Assembly: GCA_026182355.1 (NCBI GenBank)
Contig: JAPFBL010000105.1
Span: 1,293,001 to 1,357,000 of the forward strand
Length of the DNA stretch: 64,000 nt
DNA from: Hermatobates lingyangjiaoensis
Taxonomy: Eukaryota > Arthropoda > Insecta > Hemiptera > Hermatobatidae
Reading direction: 5' to 3'
The notes beneath the pieces are model-generated. The model worked only from the letters and a program-made list of their open reading frames with translations, did no database searches and was not told the DNA's origin. This document shows positions 59,201-64,000 of the stretch, piece by piece. A program made the translations under genes and the position numbers. Position 1 is the stretch's first letter. The number at the start of each line of letters is the position of its first letter.

Positions 59201-59872
59201 TAGGCTAAAATTTTTGTATACCAGCTTTGGTAGTTAAGCAAAAAAAACATATGTCTTTATTTCACCAAAAGTGCTACGATGTCTCTATACAGTCGGATCA
59301 ATTTTGATATTAATCTTGCTATAATCCATCAAATGATGGGACAACCGTTTCAATCATATTGACCATTATTCAAATTTTAACACACTTATGCATAACTGTC
59401 CTCTTAACGGAAAAATTTATACCATAAGAGCTTTTTTTTTAATACCAATTCTGCATCATATGGTTTGACCTGCAGCGTGTCTACGAATTTTTAACTACAC
59501 GCCCACGTGTGTATATCCTTTAAAATAAGTAAATTAAACGTGTAAATCTGTTAAAATGTGGAAATTAAAAGTTTTTCATGATCGCTATTTTTTTACTTAT
59601 TCTAAAGAAAAACCATTGATTTCATTGAATGGAATATCTATCATTAGTTTGCTGAGGAAAGTCGTTTGCTTTATGACAATTTGTACTCTAGCAATGCTAT
59701 GCTTTTGTAAAGGTGATAGAACCAGAGGAGATGCACAAATATGGTGTGAGTGCACCGCATACCACCCATTGTCTTCCTTCAGGTGAAGTCATGATATCGA
59801 CTTTAGGAGATGAAAATGAAAATGCAAGGGGTCAGTTCTTACTTTTGGATACAAAAGAATGGAAATTTACAG
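53193..59872 (+). CDS. SELENBP1: Selenium-binding protein 1 / methanethiol oxidase, first four coding exons
   Basis: SELENBP1 oxidises methanethiol to hydrogen peroxide, hydrogen sulfide and formaldehyde in the cytosol. Four exons join in frame: 53193-53205, 55335-55483, 56589-56771 and 59713-59872. All have GT donors and AG acceptors. Together they give about 168 residues that follow the vertebrate protein closely, out of about 470 expected. The start ATG encodes [13 protein letters not shown], like the MATKCGNCGPGYSTP start in mammals. [26 protein letters not shown] and [13 protein letters not shown] are family hallmarks, and the CSSC cysteines are kept. The fourth exon ends in phase 1, so the gene continues. 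No fifth exon was found before 64000, so the last intron in the window is at least 4.1 kb. Confidence 0.92.
53667..53733 (-). pseudogene. nad4L: nad4L fragment (mitochondrial NADH dehydrogenase 4L)
   Basis: On the minus strand an ATT start is followed by 22 hydrophobic codons, including [13 protein letters not shown], which parallels the LLxMLLSLEFxVL signature of ND4L. A TAA stop follows. The N-terminus is shorter than usual and the rest of the gene is degenerate or missing. Confidence 0.6.
53736..53797 (+). tRNA. trnT: Mitochondrial tRNA-Thr (UGU) within the NUMT
   Basis: 62 nt fold into a full cloverleaf. The acceptor is GTTGTAA/TTAAAAC with one mismatch. The D-arm is GTTT/AAAT. The anticodon loop is TTTGTAA with anticodon TGT at 53766-53768. 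The T-arm AGTA/TACT has a three-base loop, as in small mitochondrial tRNAs. Not expected to function in the nucleus. Confidence 0.82.
53800..53860 (-). tRNA. trnP: Probable mitochondrial tRNA-Pro remnant within the NUMT
   Basis: 61 nt on the minus strand with acceptor CAGTTAA/TTTACTG (one mismatch) and a D-arm GTTT/AAAT. The anticodon stem is weak and the loop reads TAC instead of the expected TGG, so the identity rests on position between trnT and nad6. Confidence 0.5.
53883..54065 (+). pseudogene. nad6: nad6 5' fragment (mitochondrial NADH dehydrogenase 6)
   Basis: A 60-codon frame ending at TAG. Under the mitochondrial code it contains FTKYPLSMGMILIIMT, then SYILIIPMLGGM. These are the conserved PLSMG and FSYILFLxFLGGM landmarks of arthropod ND6 in the right order and spacing. 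It begins with seven ATA codons, a small ATA microsatellite. The distal 60% of the gene is absent. Confidence 0.78.
55335..55483 (+). CDS. SELENBP1: SELENBP1 coding exon 2
   Basis: Acceptor TTTCAG, donor GTAAAT. Encodes [17 protein letters not shown] through [11 protein letters not shown]. Confidence 0.93.
55484..56588 (+). other. SELENBP1 intron 2
   Basis: 1.1 kb, AT-rich, nothing recognisable. Confidence 0.85.
56589..56771 (+). CDS. SELENBP1: SELENBP1 coding exon 3
   Basis: Acceptor TTGTAG, donor GTCAGT, 61 codons in phase 0. Carries [15 protein letters not shown], the conserved cysteine motif of the family, and [13 protein letters not shown]. Confidence 0.94.
56772..59712 (+). other. SELENBP1 intron 3
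   Basis: 2.9 kb. Contains a degenerate PLE end at 57187-57222 and the inverted repeat at 58753-59094. Confidence 0.85.
58753..59094. mobile_element. Inverted repeat pair with PLE-like motif
   Basis: 58753-58808 and the inverse of 59029-59094 share AAAATAG, TTTTGAGGATTAGGT and TTACACGCC with some gaps. The right side contains GCCTTGAGAATGC and CGCGAAACGTTGGC (58991-59032), a hammerhead-like PLE end with a non-canonical 5' core. Confidence 0.6.
59713..59872 (+). CDS. SELENBP1: SELENBP1 coding exon 4
   Basis: Acceptor TGTAAAG, donor GTAAAA. Encodes [19 protein letters not shown], then [19 protein letters not shown] and [13 protein letters not shown]. Confidence 0.93.
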
Positions 59873-61263
59873 GTAAAAACTTCATATCAATAATTTCTGT
59901 AATGAGCCAACAGACAATTTTATTCCATTGCGTTTGCTTACACTGATATCGTAATAACGGAACTCTTCCCCAAGTGTATTAGAACTCGTATCATCACTGT
60001 CGGCACTACAGTCCTCTGTCGAGTGCTGGTTTCATTCTAAACAATTCAGCCAGTCATTTCTATTTTAACCAAAAAACCTTTAATTTCTCCTCCATAATAC
60101 ACTGCGGGCGTCGTCTGTTAGTCCTTTTATTGTCCAAGTTTGAACCAACCATCCCTTCTGGTCCAATACAGTCTTTCATGGAGCCTTTCGTATCCATTCT
60201 TTTCCATCCTTTCATGGAGTAGTCTTTCATGGTAGCATCTTCTCAATACCCATCTTCACCTTTGTCCCACCCACCTTTTCTGTTTATTCTAACTATTCTC
60301 CCAACATCTTCTTGATAATGTGATAGATTCCACGGTTTGCTCGCATTCCCAAAGTCTGGCTTCCCGAAGTTTTGTTTTGCATTTCATAAGAAAGAAGTGA
60401 GTTTTCTCCCAACTCGGAAGTTGTCCTTCCTTTACAACCATAGGTTGTACTGTAGTTATAGGCGTCTTGTAGAGAAGAACTATTGAACTATGAGATTTCA
60501 GTTTACATTTTAAATGCCTTGCTGCTTAAAATAGCATATATTGATTTTCATCATCCTTTTCTTTAAAACAATAGATATCAAAAATTTCTTGATCCAAGAT
60601 ATACAAAGGACACAACTTTTCAAATTTTTAGGGGCCTATTGTTATGGATGAGCAAGCGCACTGGTCGGTTGTTACAGCCTGGAGATATTTGTTTTGGTCT
60701 TGTTTGCAATTAAGCCTATTTTTTTCCTTATACTTATCCAAATCAAGAAATACCGGTTTTACCACTCCAAATAATCATCCAGACTTATACAAATCATCCA
60801 TATAAGCCAGTAGGTCTACATTCTTATGACAATTGTATCTCTGAGCTTAGTACTTCATAAATACTTGAATACGGATCCGCGACATGTCGACAGTCATCAA
60901 CAAATCATAGAGTTCTTGATTTAAACACACGTACAAAAATGTAGATTTCATTATAGTTATTTTTCCACTGTGTTGCAAGGGTTGCTAGCGTCACTACATT
61001 GAAGTTATTTTTAGCAAATCCTAACTTTAAAATAATATTTTGAAAATAATTTTTTTTATTTAATGTTGGGTTAGTTTACTCTCGGTTCTTGAAATGATTC
61101 CATATACCAGTCTCAGGAAGCACTTTAATCGTTTTTCTTTACTTTACTAATGTTGTTACATCTGTAAAAGAAATTCCTTTACTAAATAATGGTGAATGAA
61201 ATAATAAAATTGAGGACCTTATTGATATAATTTATATTTATATAAAATATAAATCTAATATAT

Positions 61264-61537
61264 AATTTTGTTCGTCTGTATGTTTGTATGTCCGTTTGTC
61301 CTCTATGCATTCCTCACAGACTTGACGAATCTTTCTGAAATTTTACATGTGGCCACATGTGGTAATAAGGAAGGTTTTAGGCCACTTTGCAAAGCACCAA
61401 TAATTTTGTTCGTCTGTATGTTTGTATGTCCGTTTGTCCTCTATGCATTCCTCACAGACTTGACGAATCTTTCTGAAATTTTACATGTGGCCACATGTGG
61501 TAATAAGGAAGGTTTTAGGCCACTTTGCAAAGCACCC
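61264..61537 (+). repeat. 138-bp tandem duplication, two copies
   Basis: Copies start at 61264 and 61402 and are identical until the end of the second. Each starts AATTTTGTTCGTCTGTATG and contains the palindrome ACATGTGGCCACATGT. The continuous 98-codon frame across both is a by-product of a unit length divisible by three. Confidence 0.93.
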
Positions 61538-61668
61538 CCCACTGGGAGCCCACATCAACCATAGACAAAAACCTTTTCGCATCCCTGGCTTACACTAAGG
61601 GCTCCCAGTGGGGGGATCCCACATCAACCATAGACAAAAACCTTTGCGCATCCCTGGCTTACACTAAC
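61535..61668 (+). repeat. Direct repeat pair with inverted boundary
   Basis: A 50-bp unit starting CCCACATCAACC occurs at 61549-61598 and 61618-61667 with one difference. CCCCCCACTGGGAGCCC (61535-61551) is inverted at 61599-61615. Together with the upstream 138-bp repeats this looks like the 5' terminal region of the Helitron that follows. Confidence 0.85.
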
Positions 61669-61700
61669 CACATTCCCTTAGTACAAGCCTAAAACGAAAA

Positions 61701-61748
61701 GTGTGTGTGTGTTTTGCTAACAAAACACACACACACACACACACACAA
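61701..61748. repeat. GT/CA hairpin
   Basis: A run of GTGTGT ending TTTTG, a CTAA loop, and CAAAA followed by CACACA form a near-perfect hairpin of about 16 bp. Confidence 0.85.
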
Positions 61749-62001
61749 TAAGTAGTTTCACATTGTATTTAAGCAGAAAAATGTAAATAATTAAATACGT
61801 TCCCTTTCTTTAAATTAATGCTTATATTAGCAACACTGAGAGAAGGGGACTATTTTAAAATGAATTAATTCAGATGGCATTGATTAGAGGAACAGTAGAG
61901 CTGAATCATTCTAAAAAGGCGCCAATTATACTCCTAGTTTAGTTCTCCGCGTCATTCCAAATATCTTTAAACCTTTTTATTGTGTTAACCATTTAATTTT
62001 T

Positions 62002-62665
62002 GAGGCATGCTGGAGAATATTTGGATTTCTTATGCATGATCATTATCCAACAGTTGTTCACCTCTCTGTCCATCTAGAAAATGGACAGAGAGTCTACTTT
62101 ACAATGCTTTTTCCTCAGAATGTTATTATTTAAAGTGAAAGGTCCAACCTCATTTAATGACCTTAGAACAGTGAATGGGATTGTGTATCCAACTTACAGA
62201 GAAGCTTGCTTGCAGAGAGGATTGCTTGAAGATGATGCTCAATGGGATGCTACACTTTCAGAGGCCTCAGTATCAACTTCTCCTTCTGGACTAAGAACAC
62301 TTTTTGCAATGCTTCTCAATGCATGCAATGTTAGTGATCCTGTCAGACTTTGGACAAAGTACAAGGATGATTTAACAGAAGATTATCATTATCAAATGCA
62401 GTTACAATTTCCAGAAATTGAAATTACTTACAATGATCAAATCTACAATAAGTCATTGATTGACATAGAAAATAAAGTTCTCACTATGGGAGGGAATGAA
62501 CTTCAAATTTATGGTCTTCCTAAACCCATCAGAAACAATGAAAGTGGATTAAGCAGAGAAATGTTAAGAGAAACCTCTTATGACATAGAAGCTCTAACCA
62601 GATTCATTAATGAAAATAGCCAAAGCTCTTACCAGAGCAAAATAGAGTTTATGTGGAAATTTTAG
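62002..62665 (+). pseudogene. Helitron linker region between Rep and helicase
   Basis: From 62002 one frame encodes ACWRIFGF and VVHLSVHLENGQRVYF. After a frameshift near 62115-62135, the frame starting at 62081 carries LLFKVKGPTSFNDLRTVNG, then YREACLQRGLLEDDAQWD and LRTLFAMLL. These blocks occur in this order in the helitron-helicase-like region of animal and plant Helitrons. The frame is lost again near 62620, where the next frame takes over with LLPEQNRVYVEILDSVQ. Confidence 0.88.
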
Positions 62666-63983
62666 ATTCAGTTCAAAAGAATCATGGAGGCATTTTCTTC
62701 TTGGATGCTCCAGGTGGTACTGGGAAAACTTTTGTGACTAAATTGGTACTAGCTAAAGCAAGGCAGAAAGGAAGAATTGCTCTGGCTGTTGCATCTTCAG
62801 GAATAGCAGCTACACTTTTGCCTAATGGAAGAACAGCCCACTCTACATTCAAGCTTCCCATAGATTTGTCCAGTAATGAAAATCATTTTTGCAATATTAC
62901 TAAAAGTTCAAATATTGCCCAAGTTCTCAAAAAATGTAGTCTTATCATCTGGGATGAATGTACTATGGCACACAAGAAAGCTCTGGAAGCTGTTGATAGA
63001 ACTTTGAAAGATATCAGAGAAAATGACTTGCCATTGGGAGGAATAACTTTAGTTTTGTCTGGTGATTTTAGACAAACTCTCCCAGTGATCCCAAAAGGTA
63101 CAAAAGCAGATGAAATAAAAGCTTGCTTAAAGTCTTCAAGATTGTGGAGGAATGTGAAGAATCTTAAACTCCAAACAAATATGAGAGAATATTTGCAAAG
63201 AGACCGATTGTCTAAGCAATTTGCAGAAGATTTATTGGCCCTTGGAGGAGGAACTGCACCATTGGATAATGATGGTTTATTAGATCCATCAAGAATAAGT
63301 ACAATAGTGAAAACAGAAACTGATCTGATTTGTAATGTGTTTCCAAATCTACAAGAAAATTTCAAGTCTGAGAAGTGGTTGTGTGAAAGGGCTATTCTAG
63401 CACCTCAAAATTCTACAGTGAATTCAATCAATTCTCAGCTAATTAATTCCCTGGAGGGAGGCACCATGAATTACAAATCTATTGACACTGTTATTGATCC
63501 AAATGAAGCAGTGAATTATCCAGTTGAATTTTTGAATTTTTTGGAGATGTCTGGTCTGCCTTCTCATAAATTAGAACTTAAAATTGGTGCCCCAATAATG
63601 TTACTTAGAAATTTAGATCCACCTAAGCTTTGTAATGGGACTAGATTTGTTATCAAAAAAATGATGCCTCATGTTATTGAAGCAATAATTCTATCTGGAT
63701 GTGCAGCAGGAGAATCAGTTTTCATACCCAGGATACCAATATCACCAACTGATTCTGTAATTCAATTCAAGAGGCTGCAATTTCCAATAAAGTTATGTTT
63801 TGCCATGACTATTAATAAGTCTCAAGGTCAGACTCTGAAGTAGCAGGCTTACATTTGAAAGAACATTGTTTCTCACATGCTCAACTTTATGTTGGCTGCT
63901 CAAGAGTTGGAATTAAATCAAATCTGTTCATATATGTACCACAAGGCAAAACTAAGAATATAGTTTACAGAGAAGTATTGTAA
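62626..63983 (+). pseudogene. Helitron PIF1-like helicase, frameshifted near the end
   Basis: A superfamily 1B helicase. The main frame has Walker A APGGTGKT (62710-62730), motif Ia SSGIAATLL, Walker B LIIWDECTM (62941-62967), motif III LSGDFRQTLPV (63055-63090) and motif V FAMTINKSQGQTL near 63800. A missing base at about 63840 brings a TAG at once. The last 47 codons, with motif VI LYVGCSRVG, continue in the next frame to a stop at 63981. GTG rather than ATG precedes EILDSV, which fits an internal fragment. Similarity to cellular PIF1 is real, but the neighbouring linker identifies it as Helitron-derived. Confidence 0.92.
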
Positions 63984-64000
63984 AGGATTGTGAAATGTAC

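Larger units (their letters stand above)
62002..63983 (+). mobile_element. Decayed Helitron, helicase part
   Basis: Helitrons move by rolling-circle replication with a Rep nuclease fused to a PIF1-type helicase. The sequence starts abruptly with EACWRIFGFLMHDHYP, a segment found between the two domains, so the Rep (HUH) nuclease is absent. The remainder covers the linker and nearly the whole helicase, to a stop at 63981-63983. At least three frameshifts interrupt it, so it cannot make a working protein. It lies downstream of SELENBP1 exon 4 in the same orientation, apparently inside intron 4. Confidence 0.9.

Noticed and set aside
61268..61564. 98-codon frame with an internal repeat
   Set aside because: The 138-bp tandem unit is divisible by three, which keeps the frame open; this is non-coding Helitron-flank repeat.
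62883..63365. 160-codon open frame on the minus strand
   Set aside because: It is the antisense of the Helitron helicase, whose sense frame carries all helicase motifs.
1..64000. CRISPR array, prokaryotic operons, ribosome binding sites, rRNA genes
   Set aside because: None seen. The tandem repeats present have no spacer structure, and all recognised genes are eukaryotic or mobile-element genes.

Overview
The window looks like nuclear DNA of an invertebrate animal, most likely an arthropod. It is AT-rich and gene-poor, has spliced genes with kilobase introns, many TA and GT microsatellites, and relics of nearly every eukaryotic transposon class. The arthropod hint comes mainly from a nuclear copy of mitochondrial DNA at about 53.67-54.07 kb. 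It keeps the order nad4L(-), trnT(+), trnP(-), nad6(+), the ancestral arthropod order, and reads best with the invertebrate mitochondrial code. No prokaryotic feature was seen.

Only two host genes can be named. A single uninterrupted 645-codon reading frame at 43.6-45.5 kb encodes a coiled-coil axonemal protein resembling CFAP100 (MIA complex). Four clean exons between 53.19 and 59.87 kb encode the N-terminal third of selenium-binding protein 1 (methanethiol oxidase). The rest of that gene must lie beyond the window. One further candidate terminal exon is on the minus strand near 12.3 kb.

Layout: 1-3.8 kb, no recognisable gene. 3.8-5.7 kb, a decayed LINE with gag-like ORF1 and the start of ORF2. 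6.0-6.15 kb, a 58-bp tandem repeat. 9.05-10.15 kb, an old inverted repeat. 12.8-16.5 kb, a Penelope-like element (PLE) with reverse transcriptase and GIY-YIG endonuclease, framed by 314-bp inverted terminal arms that carry hammerhead ribozymes. 20.6-20.8 kb, a 42-bp minisatellite. 23.4-32.2 kb, three staggered, almost identical copies of one locus. 35-42 kb, microsatellites, a dispersed repeat pair, an intact tRNA-type SINE with a 15-bp target duplication, and a possible hAT end. 43.6-45.5 kb, the CFAP100-like gene. 46.8-52.3 kb, a cluster of PLE debris with further hammerhead families and a deleted Merlin/IS1595-like DNA transposon. 53.2-64 kb, SELENBP1 with a mitochondrial insertion in intron 1 and a decayed Helitron downstream of exon 4.

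The most unusual theme is the hammerhead ribozymes. One 43-nt motif with a complete core occurs again and again, often as back-to-back copies on opposite strands. Three further unrelated sequences in the window also fold into the hammerhead core. All have the very short, self-complementary helix III described for Penelope-like retroelements, so the window holds relics of several ribozyme-bearing PLE lineages.
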